A stretch of 64,000 nucleotides of DNA from NCBI GenBank assembly GCA_030159075.1, contig BROG01000154.1, forward strand, positions 62,001 through 126,000. The letters run 5' to 3'. The stretch comes from Atrina japonica. Taxonomy: Eukaryota > Mollusca > Bivalvia > Pterioida > Pinnidae. Below are positions 13,201-28,200 of this stretch, one piece after another. The position numbers were made by a program, and so were the translations under genes. The first letter of the stretch is position 1, and the number at the start of each line of letters is the position of its first letter. Below the pieces are notes generated by a model that was given only the letters and a program-made list of their open reading frames with translations, made no database searches and was not told the origin of the DNA.

Positions 13201-16200
13201 TTTTTTTGCACAAGTATTTGACGTAGTTGGAACAGTTTGGTCAACTTAACAGAAAGGGAAATATAAAGCTGCATCTCCAGCCATCAGAAACTGCTGTTTA
13301 CATTGTATTTGATCAGTCAGGAGTTTCCTATCATATCACATTAATGATATTTTTATGAATTTTCCTTTTTTGCTAGCCAGAGGCTTGGAAAATGGAAAAT
13401 TCAAAACTTGTATCATATATGTTATATGAATGAAAACTCATGATAAATCCTGCATTTATTTGCCAGTCAGCTTTATATGTTGATAACATAACCAGAATAG
13501 CTTCCATTGAGGGACTTGTCAGTGGCCTATGCTCTTTCTAAGAGTGGAAAGGTCAAGTCATAGAATGTTTTTAGTTTTGTATCTAGAACCAAAACTAACT
13601 ACATTAGAGTTACCATCTACCTTGAAAAGTCAGGGTCAATTGTAAGCGAATCTTGAAAATTTGTCAAAGTAAACTGAAATCATTGTAGTCCATTTTAGAG
13701 GTTATCCTAAAAGGAATGGTCATAATCTACAGGGTACAATAACAATTATGAAGACCCAAAAATATAAATAAAAATGAGAAAAAAATGAAGTGACAGATAT
13801 CATTGAGAATGAAAAGGAGGTTACGTGATTTGTATTTGTCTTAATCTCAGTGTAACCTGAACGATTGCTCTCTTGTTAGTCTGTAGTTTGTAGTCTGATT
13901 ACGGCTAATACTTAGCAATATTTGCTAGACTTATACGACTTTGAAAAACTTTTTGACTGACTTGGCTGACTTTGGCAAAGTGTATCTAGAAATATCTTGT
14001 TTTGTATTGAAATGTAGATTATTATACAAAGCATAATCTGAGAACTTAACATAACTCCAAAGTTATATGCTTTCTATGTGATAAATAATTTACATGATCT
14101 TTTCATAGCAAACACTTTAATTCTTTTACAGGTGATTCGGAACTCTCACATTAGTAAGACATTAAAAGTACGAGTATTTAATGAGTTAACACTCAAGCAT
14201 CTGCGGCAGCTGTACTTCTGGAAAGGTCCAGGGAAATGGAGTGACAGACAACATGAAAGGAAAACAAATTACATCACTGAGGTACAATTGTAGAAAGTTA
14301 TTTTATGATTAAAAATACCACACAATACATTTTGCCAGAGCCATTTTAAATATTATAAACTGTATACAGGTAGGCTACCTGGAAAATTTGCTTCTGTTTA
14401 ATTTTTGTCCTTATATGAGAGAGCAAATTTAAAATGAATACGGAATTTTCAAGTTAACAATATTTCTTATAAGTTTGTGTAGTTAAGTTGTTAAGCTGAG
14501 TGTGTGGCTAAGTTGTTAAGCTAAGTTTGTGTAGCTAAGTTGTTAAGCTGAGTGTGTAGCTTAGTTGTTAAGCTAGCTAAGCTGAGTGTGTTGATAAGTT
14601 GTTAAGCTAAGTTTTTGTAGCTAAGTTGTGTAGCTAAGTGTGTAGCTAAGTTGTTAAGCTAAGTGTGTAGCTAAGTTGTTAAGTTAAGTTTGTTATCATG
14701 GTCATTTAATTGGCATTTGTATGCAAATACAATTAGTTTATGACCAAACAATAGTGAAAATTATCAAATTTACATTGATTTTGCATGGAATGTTATTTTT
14801 CACATGTGAAAAATAGCAATTAAAAATATCTAATTTATTTAACTGATAAGTCCTTATATTTCACTACAAAAATTGTAATACACATTGTTTTTGACTTTAT
14901 AATCTGTCTCTGTAGCTGTGTGTTGTTCTTTTGATTTTACCTATGTCAGACTATTTGTCATTCATGCTTCTATTTCGCTGTGATTCCATTCTTTGACCAA
15001 GAAACTGATTTATTTATAGGAAATTGATGAAGATAAAAACGAAGTACTCAAGTCCATTGCAGAGTTAGTTCATAATATTTTATTGGAGCTTTGTTGTTCT
15101 TACAACCATGGTATAGTCTTTAGTGATAAGCTGCTTGGAATATCAGGAAAGTAAGTTTGCATATATTTATTCTTGTCTCTGATGTATATGCAGTTCACCT
15201 TCCTAATCAATCATGAGTATCATATTTTATTTTAGGAATCAAGTTCAGAATACAAAATGTAGACATTCAGTGTACCAATATTCTATAAAGATTTGTTTCG
15301 GAGGGTCTCAGGGTAGTACAGTGGTCACAGCACTTGCTTCTCACTAGTGCGACCTAAGTTTGATCATTTGATTGGACAGGGAAGTATGTGAGATGATATG
15401 AGGGTTGCCAACTTGGACACATGGATTTTCTCCAGACACTCAAGTTTTCTCCTACGGCAAGCACGACTGCACAACAGCATCAGAGCCAACAAGAGACATT
15501 TTATAAGTTGCATGAACTTGTTTGTTATTGTATTATAATCATTGTAAAAAAAAAAAAATTATAAAAAAAGACTTGTTTCTATGCCCCACTTCCAAGACCA
15601 AAGATCAGAGGCATACTTTCTTTGGTCTGGTGTCTGTTGCAACATTTTGGTTTCTGTTAGCCAACTTGAATTTCTGTCCTCCAGTTTTAACCAAATTTGG
15701 TACATTGCACTTTACAGTCAAAGCATCTCAAGGAAAACGACAAAAGTAGTGATAATAGACAGGTGGCCTTTATAAAGGTTTTAATCATTATTATAAAAAA
15801 TAAAGGTTATGTTTGAATGACCTTTATAGGCAGGTGTCCTATGTACAGAGGTGGCCTAATTACAAGTTTGACTGTACATGTATTAATAAAATCTTAGATG
15901 AGACCAACTGTGGCCAACATTTTGTAATATTTGCAATTGTTATTATCTTCATACCAATTTCCTTGCTGTCAGTCCATTTCCCTCCATTTTCTTATAATTT
16001 CATAAATTTTCCATACATGTATATATCTATGGTATTTAAAAGTTTTACTTGGTTTCAGTGATTCCCCTTTTCTGTTGTCAAATCCCTCATATTCATCTCA
16101 TCTGTGCGTCTTCACATTTGACATTCAGTTTCAGTTTGATTCAAATTTGAAGTGTTTAATGCCACATTCAGCAATTTTTCAGTTTTATGGTGGAGGTCAG

Positions 16201-19200
16201 TTTTTAATGGTGGAGGAGAGAATCTGATTACAATGTACTTTGGAAGAAACCAACGACCTTCTGCAAGTACATGTAAACTGTCAAATTTTCTTGCAAAAAT
16301 CAGCTTTTTAGATTCCAGCAGGGCTCGAACCTGTGCTGACCAGAAGTGAGAGACTTCATGGTTCAAAGCGTGATGCTCTAACCACTCGGCCACGGAGCCC
16401 CCCTTCCTTGACATTCATTATTTATCCATCATTTTATACTACATGTAGCTGAATTAAATGACCATAACTAAAATATATACCATTTAAAATATACACCTTA
16501 TTATAAGAGCTATGCATTTTTTAAATTTACAATTGCAGGAACCAGAACCACATTCTGACAGGATTTCTTAGTTCCTGTACCAAGTCATTGGATCATAAAA
16601 GAACTCAAGATCTGATTACTAGAACCCTGCGGACCTGTCCTGGTCAACTGAGTCAATATCTACCCACAGTCTTAAACTCCATAGTACCAAGACCATCCAC
16701 CAGGTGGTGCTCTAACATAGACTTCCTGTGCAAGGTAATGATATCATGTTTTCATGTAGTCTCAAGCAGATTTCTTTATCATTTACTAACTTGTGTGATT
16801 TATCTGTATATTCATTTCACTTATCTTTTTCTGTTATCTGAGCAAGGACATAAAACATGTAGTGATTGCAGGGGTTAATAGACACTTTGTTACACAGAGT
16901 GCTGTGCCCTTTCAGTTGGGAATTTTATGTCCCAAAGGTCCAAATTGGGGGAAAAGTAACTATGGTTGTTTTAATCATAACAATAAAAACACAAATATTT
17001 TTTTCATCCAGCATTTCTTTTTAAACTTTCAACATGATTTTCATTTGAAGACATGGATGTTTTGATTGAGTGTTACTTACTGGTAATGTTGTTAGATTCT
17101 CCTTTGTTGCCATACCAAACTTTGAAATGTACAGTGAACATATATGGAAATTTTGCTCAAAATTAGGGAAAAATAGTAAATTTTGCATTCATAATAGGGG
17201 TTTTTCTGGACCCATATGCTGATTTAGAGTAAATTCATGGATTTACTCTCTTCCTGTGGCAATTGTCTTGTTTCCACTTAATTAAGTATGATTGTAATCC
17301 TAGGTCAGAGAATCTAAAGTTTGGCTATTCAGTCTATTAGAACATTATGAAGATTTGTATTTTTGAGCCCTAACTTTGATTTAAATGAAACTGAAAATTT
17401 AAAACTCATGTCCTTTAGGCTTGTCATATGTAAAAACTCTCTTATAGCAGACACATATCATTAGCAAAAGTTTAAATTATTTGCATATCTATTGTACATA
17501 TTGACACTTCTGTTTCAAAATATACCATTAGACATTTGCATCAGAATTTTGTACTCTGTTATTAGGGACCTCCATGTTTGAGTGGTTAGAGCATTGCGCT
17601 TTGAATCATGAAGTCTCTCACTTCTGGTCAGCACAGGTTTGAGCCCCACTGGAACATCAGCTGACTTTTGTGAGAAAGTTTGCCAGTTTACTCTCTGAAG
17701 GCCGGTGGTCTCTTCCCGGGTAAATTGTAACCGGGTTCTCTCCTCCACCTTTAAAACATGGTTGCCACCATGTAATTGAAAAATTGTTGGCTGTAGCGTG
17801 AGACATCATTCGAAATTAATAAAAAAAATCTGCTGTTGATGGCAGTATCACAAAGGAAGCACATCAAATGTGAAGAATGTGCTGCATTATCACAAAGGAA
17901 GCACTTAAAATGTGAAGAATGTGCTGCATTATTGCTGTTTAATTACATTACGTTTAGTTCTCTGTGAATTTTTGAAAATGTTTCATGGAGGCCTGATATA
18001 CGTTGCACTCTAAATTCCAGTGAGTCTTTCAGTCTTTTTGGGATAGACAATGTACCCTTCTCTCACTCATGTTCTTCAGGTAAATAATTTTGTATTTATG
18101 TTTATATCAGATATATGAGAACCAGTCTGACAAGTGTCCAGCACTAAGATTGAAAGAGCGTCACTCACAGCATCAACTTGTGAACATGTTGCTTGTTCCA
18201 GTACTTCCCATTGCTTCAGTTTTACAGAACATACAGCAGGCTCTGATGGTAATTGTTTCTGTAATGATACATGTAACACTGTTGATTTTTATCTGAATAA
18301 GCCATTTATTTAAAATCGGTGCATCACATGATAAATTCTAGGAATTTAATTGGATAACATTGGAGTTGTCTTTTGTTAAAAAACCTTGTTCTTTAATATA
18401 GATGGCTCAATGCTTAAATTTGTTACTCTATTATGATACAAATAAAACACAACAAATATAATCAATTTGGTACATTAACTTTTGGAAGCTTGAAAATTAT
18501 GTAAAAATGTCTTTTTCTCCATGAAAACATTAATTGCATTGATCACAAGACATTTACATAGCATATTACCAACCTGAAGTGGGGCCTCCATGGCCAAGTG
18601 GTTAGGCCATCACGCTTTGAACCATGATGTCTCTCACTTCTGGCCAGTGCAGGTTCGAGCCCCACTAGAAGCTAACCTGAGTTTTGTGAGAAAGTTTGCC
18701 AGTATACTGGCAGAAGGCTGGTGATCTCTTCCTACCAATAAAACCTGGCTGCCACCATATAACTGAAAAATTGTTGAGTGTGGCGTAAAACTTTATTCAA
18801 AATCTAAATTCAAATCAAACCAACATGAAGTCATTTGATGCACTAAACCTATTAATGGTGTTCTCATAGTGGGAAGCACAGTGGTGTCATGTTATTGTTT
18901 GGGCACTATTGTATTCCAAAGCAACACTATGAGAACATAGTACCCTCCTAAACAGTCATTAATAGGTAATTATTTGTTAGGTGAACTGAAACCATGGTTT
19001 TTAAATTGTCGTTGGTTGTTAGGTATTTCTTTTAATTAGTTTTTTTCATTATGGGTTTTTATGTAATGGAATTATTTCATTTTCAAATGCAAGCAGAGTT
19101 TATGTAACATAAAAATGAACCTCCCAGATAAGATAAAACATGAGTAAGTAAAAATGATGTATTATACAATTTCATGCCAAAAGTGAGTTTAAAAAAAAAA

Positions 19201-22200
19201 AAAAAAAAAAACCACATAAGGAATACACAAGAAATACACTTTAATCATGTAGAATTTCTGTCATAAAAACAGAATAAAATATAACTTTTTTGAACTTTAA
19301 GCACAAACACCTCATTGTCAGACATTATGGGATTAAGTTCTTCAAGACCCTGGTGCAGAAGGCTGTAGCCACCATCAAATTTCTGAACAAAGATGGCAGA
19401 ACAAAGATGGAAGAGATATACTCGGACGCAGAAATGGATGACATTATTGCTGCCTTTAAAGAGCAATTCTTTAAGGTAATCTGCAACATTTTTAACCAGT
19501 CAACCCCTATAACAACATTTGGATTCATCCATTTCAATAAATACATGTAATAAAATCCACTGTCAGAATCATGAGTTTATGATTTAAAACTTTGCAATAA
19601 TTTGCTTGCAATATTACCTTTTTCATTCCCGGATTATGACAGTACACTATGTGTTGATTTGGGTGATTCTAATGTGACCTTTGGGGGGTGATGAGTTAAG
19701 TCACCTGAACCATCCATACTGCCTTCCTATGACATTCATCATCCAGGTGATTGAACATTTTAACATTGTTAATTTCTCAAAATCTAGATTGGCAGTTGTC
19801 TCCATATTTGGTTTACATACATGCCATTTGTCCCGGAAAATCGACCTCCTAAAAGGTGTACCGCCAGGACACCAATTTTCTCGTAAAATTTGATTCTGTC
19901 CCAGCTGTTCCGCAATTTTGCCCACATGAAGTCTCAATGTCCCCAAATAATTACTAATTAGCAAACGTTCAATTATCAACTGGTTGACACTTTTACAGGT
20001 AAATAGCCTATGGGCATATTAATTATTGCGGGTGTTAATGATTATATAATGTCATCTCGTCCACTGATTGGCAGTTAATTGGTGATAAGACTAGGCTAAG
20101 TCTATGAGAGGGTGTATGTCACAACATACGCTTGGATCATTGATGATTTGAAGCATGATACCAGCCATCAGAAATAGTTATTACAACATCTTACGATCTC
20201 AAAAGATATTTATAATGTACTTCAACAACAAAAAAATAACCAAAGAATTATTATTTTATTTATAATCAAACATGCAAGGCATTTACCTCAAGGTCTGAAT
20301 TGTCACAAAACACATGTAATGGCATACGCACTTCCAGAAGTAGTATAAACGGAACCGAGCTGGACCGGACCGGACTGGTATTTGAATTATGGAAACTTAA
20401 TTTTTTTTAATCATAAACAAAGTTGTTATGTATTATTCAACTGGTACATGTATAAAATTCATATAATATACATTAAAAAGGCATGCAGTTGGCTAGGTAA
20501 TTAAATAAAACAAGGAAAACATTCAGAAGTTATAAAAATCTCCAGCTAAAAAATAAAAAATCTCCAGTTGTGGCATAGCAGTTGAACTGATTCCTGTCAC
20601 ATGTATGCCTTAACACACATGTAAAAAGACTGGCTCAGAAGACTCAACAATGATATTATACATGGTCATGGCATAATGTCATGTAAATGTAACATTTCAG
20701 GAATATGCTACCAGTTCATGTTCCAAAAAGTGTAATAGTCACTGTGAAAAAGCTTGCAACATGTAAAATAAAGAATTGAAAACAATTTTGTATTTATTTA
20801 ACACCTGAAAAGTGAATTTAAAAATGTCCCAGAAAGTGTCCCAGAATTTTGCGATATTTGTCCCAGAAAAAATCCCAGAATGACCTCCGAAAAATATGGC
20901 ATGTATATGGGGAATATAGAGTCAAGGAAACAAAAGTTTGGAATTTCTTGACCCTGGGCTATGCATTTTTGTAGGGAAGGACTGCAGCTAAAATGACCAG
21001 TAAGGCCCTTATGTCAACATGCAGATGTAATTGATTTTAATTTTAAAAGTGAAATTGTCGCTGGCATAATCCTTTTTCACTTGATAAGCAAAGTTTGAAA
21101 CACTAGTTAACATTGTAAATTCAATTTTCATAAAAATGTTAAATGTGAAAATAACTTCTTTATACAGGGTTGTTTTGGCATGTATTATTTTCGCCCTATT
21201 ATACTTGCAAACAGTTTCATAACAGTTCCAATTTACAGTTTAATTTTATTATATTGTGAAAGTTTATTTAACAATTATACTTGTGCACTTCTACTTTCTG
21301 CATGATTAGATTCAATTTTTTTAAACAATTTTGTTTGTTGTTTAAATTGAAATATATAATAAATACACTATACAATTGTTAGAAAAAGGGATAACTGTTT
21401 TGATTTCACCAATTTTAAATTTGCCCACTGAGAATGAGAGCGAAAATGGTGAAAAAAAAACGGGCAAAACATTTCCTGTATACAATATAGATTTCAGACA
21501 CTCTGATGGTGTCAACTTTTGATTTATACATTCTTGATTTCCTTTGACTTATTTGGCTGTGATTTAATTGTTTTCTGTTCTCTCTTCCATAGGCAATGCC
21601 AGATAGAAAAATTATTTTTACCTGCTGGAAAAAGTTGATATCACCGACAGAAGACGATGGTAAAAAAGATGAAATTGATGAAAATAAACAAACACCTGAC
21701 ATAGCAGATAAAGGTAAAATTAAATCTCTAAATTTGTATATGAGTGCAAAATTATTCAGGGCCTGAAAATTTGCTCAATACTCAAGCTCACGTTTTATTT
21801 TACTATTTTAAAAACATTTTTTTTTATCTTTTTTGGTTCACATCAAAATTAGTTGGTCATGAACTTATCATAAAAATAGAATCATTTCTCATGAAAATGT
21901 GAAAAGTCAGATGAGCTTGAATATTGTGTAAATTTGGTGACATCGGGACCAGAGACTCTCCACCTTATCATAGGGACTGAATTAAGGTCCAATTCCCAAA
22001 GCAAAAATTTTTTTTCGCAAATTGCAGTTGAAATTTCCCAGTTGAAGTCAAATGACAATGAATTTGATGAGAATCTTGTATTTTCAAACAGTTTTCTGTA
22101 TTTCTAAATTTCTGTTTTAATAAAATGTTGCTAAAATTCCCAATGCAAAAGGCCCAAGCCCCATTTCCAAAAGATTGTTGAAGGTCTCTAGGGGCATGTT

Positions 22201-25200
22201 TGAGCCCCACTGGAACCTAAGCTGATTTTCATGAGAATTTCACAGGCCAGTGGTCTGTTCCTGGGTACACTGTAACCAGGTTCTCTCTTCCACCAATAAA
22301 AACAGGCCAGTGGTCTGTTCCTGGGTACATTGTTACTGGGTTCTCTCTTCCACCAATAAAAACAGGTCAGTGGTCTGTTCCTGGGTACATTGTTACTGGG
22401 TTCTCTCTTCCACCAATAAAAACAGGCCAGTGGTCTGTTCCTGGGTACATTGTTACTGGGTTCTCTCTTCCACCAATAAAAACAGGTCAGTGGTCTGTTC
22501 CTGGGTACATTGTTACTGGCTTCTCTCTTCCACCAATAAAAACAGGTCAGTGGTCTGTTCCTGGGTACAGTGTTACTGGCTTCTCTCTTCCACCAATAAA
22601 AACATGCCACCACCATTTGACTGTTGTGGTTGTTGTGTGTGTTGTAAAACACTGTTCATTTTTGTTTGTTTATTGTTGTTTAATGTCCCACTCAAGAATC
22701 TTTCACTCATATGGAGACATCACCAGTGAAGGGCTTACGACTTAAAACACTGTTAAAAATCAACATTCAATTGCATTGTTAGTATAGTTAACAACATTAA
22801 CATTATAAATATTAATTGATGTCATGATTTGATTAATAAATTTCTAATATTTTTTTATACCCTGAGATTGAGGAACAGGGTGTGGGAGGATATTGATTTT
22901 TGTTTTTCTGTCTGTCCATTCACACCATTTTGAATTTCACCGAATACGGTAACTCTCTTATAACTTTAAGTTTCTTTCCTCAAACTTTAACCAAATATTT
23001 ATGTTGATTCATAGTTATAACATTTAGTACAATATTTGTCAAGAGTTATGGGACTTTAAAAAATTCATTAATTCTCATTTTTGTTATACAGAAATTCCAA
23101 AAGTAGAAGTAAATGAACACATGGTGATAATTGAGCAAGTCCTCTGTTTCCTGCAAGAGTTATCTCCATCTCTGCTTGATGACAACCCACATGATGTCAA
23201 CAATTTACTGGAGGGTTTAAGAATCTTGGCACAAAACAAAAATAACGTATCTTTGAAGGAGTCTATGGACATTTCGACAGAATTAAACAAAAACAGTAGT
23301 TCTGCTGCCAATAATGAGGCTGTGGATGAAGCTGCAGATGGAAAAGTTCCCACAATTGACAAAGATGTCCTTCCTCAAGTGTACTTTCTCAAGCTCTTAT
23401 CAGGAACAGATGCACGGAAATTACCATGGGTTAAGCAGGTATGAATTACTACTGGTTTATTTTCCTTTCTGTTTTGAACACTTACTGTATATCTGGAATT
23501 TTTTGCACCTACCGTAGTTATTTTTGCCCTTATACAACAGATAACATAATCACCCTGTCTTAAATTTGCCCTAAATCACCATGGATGGCTTGTATATCTG
23601 TGATTCAATTTCAGTTGTAAAAATTTCACTTTAATCTTAAATTCACCTTCTCATCTAAGGATGAAAATAGTGAACATTAAATGGGAAGTAAAACTCCCTG
23701 GAGTACAGTAAATGAAAATTGAATACCATAAAGTTTAGATGATATCAGAAAACATCTTTACATTTCCAGCTGTTATCTGTTTAATACATACTTTGTGATA
23801 TGATTTCCTCCCTAAACTAGAAATTTACATATTACTGTATATCTGCAGATTTTCACTGTCCCACAATTTTTAACCATTTCACCCCTACATGAGGGGTGAA
23901 TTTAAAATGAAAGTGAAATTTTCAAGCTGAAGAATTGAAACATGGCTACACAGACCATACATGTGAATTTTGTGATTTAGAGTGAATTTAAGACAGGTGA
24001 ATATAGTGTCTGTCTTTGGAGGTAATAAAAGAACCAGAAGCGAACATTTCCAGGTATATAGTAGTTAATGTAGGGAAGTTAACTCAAGAAAGCTGATCAT
24101 CATTGTTTGGTTTACATTGTTACCAAGTTCTCTCCCCACCATGAAAAAACTGGCATTCACAGTATAAAATATTTTACATTTCAAGTCCAATATGGTACTG
24201 CAAATTCTGTACACAAACATTTTAAAAAAATTTAAAGTTTTCTTCAGATGAACAATTATTTCATAATTATTTATATTTGTATGTAACAGATATGAAAAAA
24301 TGTCCCTGGAATTGAAGAACACATTTTGTGTTTTTTTTGTCTCAAAATCATAACATACTGGAAATGAGTCGAGCGTGAGTATGTAGTATAAAGATGATAT
24401 ATTTGCAATTTGCCGAGATCTTTTTGTTTATGTGTTGTCTGTAAATTTATTGTGTATATTTCTCTTTGACAGAGCAATGTAGGTAACTCTCTAATGTACC
24501 TTCTACTTGACATGATGTCAAAAATTCCACATCATGACAGAATGATGTCAACAATGGAGAGACTCATGTGTCAGGTGAGTCTTCTTCTAATAGTATACAC
24601 AAAAGTCCTTGTTTAGATTAGAAACTTTCATCAAAATCGTTTCTGTAAAAAAAATTTCAGCATCGTGAAAAACCTCATTGATTGCAGCATCTTTCCTTTA
24701 TCAGTTTAATTTGAAAGACATTCTTATTTTTTCCATTTGTGAAATTAATTCCATTTTAGCGATAGTTGGGCTTTGTCACTAATTTCCATGATTACGTCAT
24801 TTTATGTTGTTCACACAATATAGTCAAAACATGTGACTTCCATTGCTTACTGTCCATGCTGGTCAGACAATAACGCTTTGGATGTGTAGCGAGTTATTTG
24901 ACCCATTTTTTATGTTATTGAATTTATACCATATAGAGAATAACTAAATATATCAGTATATGTTTCTGGAATGTGCTGGAAAATGTAACTACTCACCTGA
25001 TTCCAGCACATTTTCAAAGATATTATGTCACGAGGAAGCAAATGTTTATTTTTACACTTGTTTATGTTTACATACACAAATCGCAGTACTAAACAAAATA
25101 TGTACAAACACCGTGGAAATTAATACCCTTTACTAATTTAGGACTCTTGACGATATTGAAGTGATCTTCAGCAAGATTAGAGGATATAAGAAATTATTTT

Positions 25201-28200
25201 AAACAATGCTTTTAATATGTTTGGTTTTTCACATCCACCCAAACTTATCGTGATTATTAATGTAAAATTTATTGTAATAATATCATGACCTTGCATTATA
25301 AACAATATTCCACTTTATAAACTGGAAGAAAATGCAAATAATTACACACACAAAAAAATTAAAATGTCACACACATTAAATATAAAATCTCAGATACCAA
25401 AGTATAAATCTTCAGGATGTCTAGGATACATATACAAATCTGGTGATATTGGGCAAACACAGACCTCTGAAAATCCAGAGATGGGATGTATGAATTTACA
25501 TGTATTATGATATTGGTAAAGACTAACTGGAAAGACTAATTTGGTAGTCTGTCAAATGTCAAAAAATTTAAAAAATACTGACTATCAATGTCAGACTAAT
25601 TTGGTAGTCTGTCAAATGTCAACAAAATTAAAAAAAACTGACTATCAATGTCGGACTAATTTGGTAGTCTGTCAAATGTCAACAAAATAAAAAAAACTGA
25701 CTATCAATGTCGGAAATTTGGTAGTCTGTCAACAACAAAATAAAAAAAACTGACTATCAATGTCGGACTAATTAGTCTGTCAAATGTCAACAAAATAAAA
25801 AAAAATTAACTATCCAATGTCGGACTAATTTGTAGTCAACAAACAAAATAAAAAAAACTGACTATCAATGTCGGACTAATTTGGTAGTCTGTCAAATGTC
25901 AACAAAATAAAAAAAACTGACTATCAATGTCAGACTAATTTGGTAGTCTGTCAAATGTCAACGAAATTAAAAAAAACTGACTATCAATGTCGGACTAATT
26001 TGGTAGTCTGTCAAATGTCAACAAAATAAAAAAAACTGACTATCAATGTCGGACTAATTTGGTAGTCTGTCAAATGTCAACAAAATAAAAAAAACTGACT
26101 ATCAATGTCGGACTAATTTGGTAGCCTGTCAAATGTCAGCAAAATAAAAAAAAACTGACTATCAATGTCAGACTAATTCAGTAGTCTGTCAAATGTCAAC
26201 AAAATAAAAAAAAACTGACTATCAATGTCAGACTAGATGATAAAAGAAACACCAACAGTGACATCTTTTATTAGTACAATCCATAAGATCCACAAAATAT
26301 CAAAAATCAGAATAATACAAGTCAAAGGCATGTTCAATATTTTGGTCTATAAGTTAAACGACTACATATTTGTTTAACTTTTTCTCTGATTTTGGTTATG
26401 CAGCATTTTCATTCATACACTCTCCTCATATTTCATCTGTTCATATTATATGTACAGTTGAATCCACTTATTTGCATTACTGTTAATTGCATAATATTGT
26501 ATAGAAACTCAAAGCACAAAAAATCCTATCTCTTCTATGTAAAATATTACTTTTAATTGCATAGGTTAAACCAAAAATGTCTGTTTATTGCATAAAACAT
26601 ATTCCTCAAACTGAGGAAAATAAGAAAATAAACTGATTAAGGTAAACCATTATGTATGAATATACCAGTTTAAAGAAATGAGAATATACCAAATGTACAT
26701 TATTTTCTGCTTATGTTTAATGAGGATCCATATTTTCTGCTTATGTTTAATGAGGATCCATATTTTCTGCTTATGTTTAATGAGGATCCATATTTTCTTC
26801 TGATGTTTAACGAGGATCCATATTTTCTTCTGATGTTTAATGAGGATCCATATTTTCTTCTGATATTTAATGAGGATTCATATTTTCGTCTGATGTTTAA
26901 TGATGATTCATTACTTGTTTACCTACAAGTGGGATGTTAATGATAGTACATGTATTTACTATTATACCTACAAATGAAAGGACTCGACGAACATGAATCA
27001 TCATTGTTCACTATAATACACTATTCATGATAATTGCATATTCCTATTTGCATAATTTTTTCTGACATTTTGGCTGTTCAGTTAAAAGGAATCCACTGTT
27101 CTTGTGACAGTGTTTCATACTTTATAGTTGCTTTTTTTTTTTTTTTTTTGGGGGGGGGGACTTAATGTAGCTATATTTGCAATCAGATAAAATTCCATGA
27201 AATTAAATAGCTGTGAATATAATACCTGACACTTATGAGGTATCAGAAAATGCGAATTTTCCCCTTGTGAAATTAAACAACAATACAATAGTATATTTGC
27301 CTATTTCAGCTGGTAATCAGTACAGGACTCTTTGAACATAACAAGGCTGAAGTCTTATTATGGTTCAGACATTTTACAAAGGCACTTCAAAGTTGTAACA
27401 AGGACACACTCATCAACTTCCTGTCCAAGATATTTACAACCGTTATCAGTAATCCCCTGCCATATATAGATAAAGTCAGTGAATTCATGGCAACAGCTGC
27501 TACCATGGCAGCCACAGATACAGATGATGCCATGGATACGATGAGTGTAGGGACAACGGACAGTGCTATAAATAGTAAGTATATTGTGTAAAATGTTGAT
27601 ACATTGTATACTGAATTATTTATTAATGTGTGCATGGCAGTGGTATTTGTGATGCAGATAATAAGTTTGGTGTACATTTTAAACCACTTAACAAATGTAT
27701 AAGTTGTATGGTTTTTCTCTCATGATGGTAGAGGAAATCAGGTTATAAAGTACATGGGAGAATACAACTGTGCACATAAACAAGCTAAGGGTCAAGAGAG
27801 GTTTTAACCCAAGGTAAGTAGAAATGAGAGACATGTGTAATGGGGATAGGGCATATAGAACCAGGTGGCTTAGTGGGCAGAGCAGCCGCACGTATTGCAG
27901 GAGGTCAGGGATTGAGTCCCAGGCTGGTAGTGCACTTTTTCTTTGCCTGTTACAATTGGCACTCAACTACAGTGTAGTTATGAGTCTTGTGTAAGATTTC
28001 TTTCAGAAATGAAACTTCAAAAAGAAGAGAGGAAGATTGTAACAAGTGTAGTAGGCAAGGAAAGATGTGCGGCCAGACAAGGAATCAAACCCAGGACCTT
28101 CCTAACACTAGCAGGACGCTCTTACCAACTGAGCTATCTAGGCCGATACCCTCTGCACCGTTACACTCTTCCCCCTTAACAAGATTTCTGACCCCAGAAA

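Noticed and set aside
16112..16414. Minus ORF of 100 codons in URB1 intron 7
   Set aside because: Coincides with a SINE copy, including its tRNA-like head.
19290..19550. ORFs reading through the exon 10 borders, including the minus-strand shadows
   Set aside because: Only 19302-19475 is bounded by usable splice sites in the phase required by exons 9 and 11; the rest is intron or antisense shadow.
22188..22729. ORFs of 154 and 159 codons on opposite strands
   Set aside because: Both come from the 60-bp SINE-derived tandem array.
25536..26236. CRISPR-like regular repeats
   Set aside because: Units are directly adjacent with no unique spacers, and the host is an animal genome; it is a satellite.
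26713..26940. 75-codon ORF with MFNEDPYFLL repeats
   Set aside because: Thirty-base minisatellite read in frame; no splice context or conserved domain.
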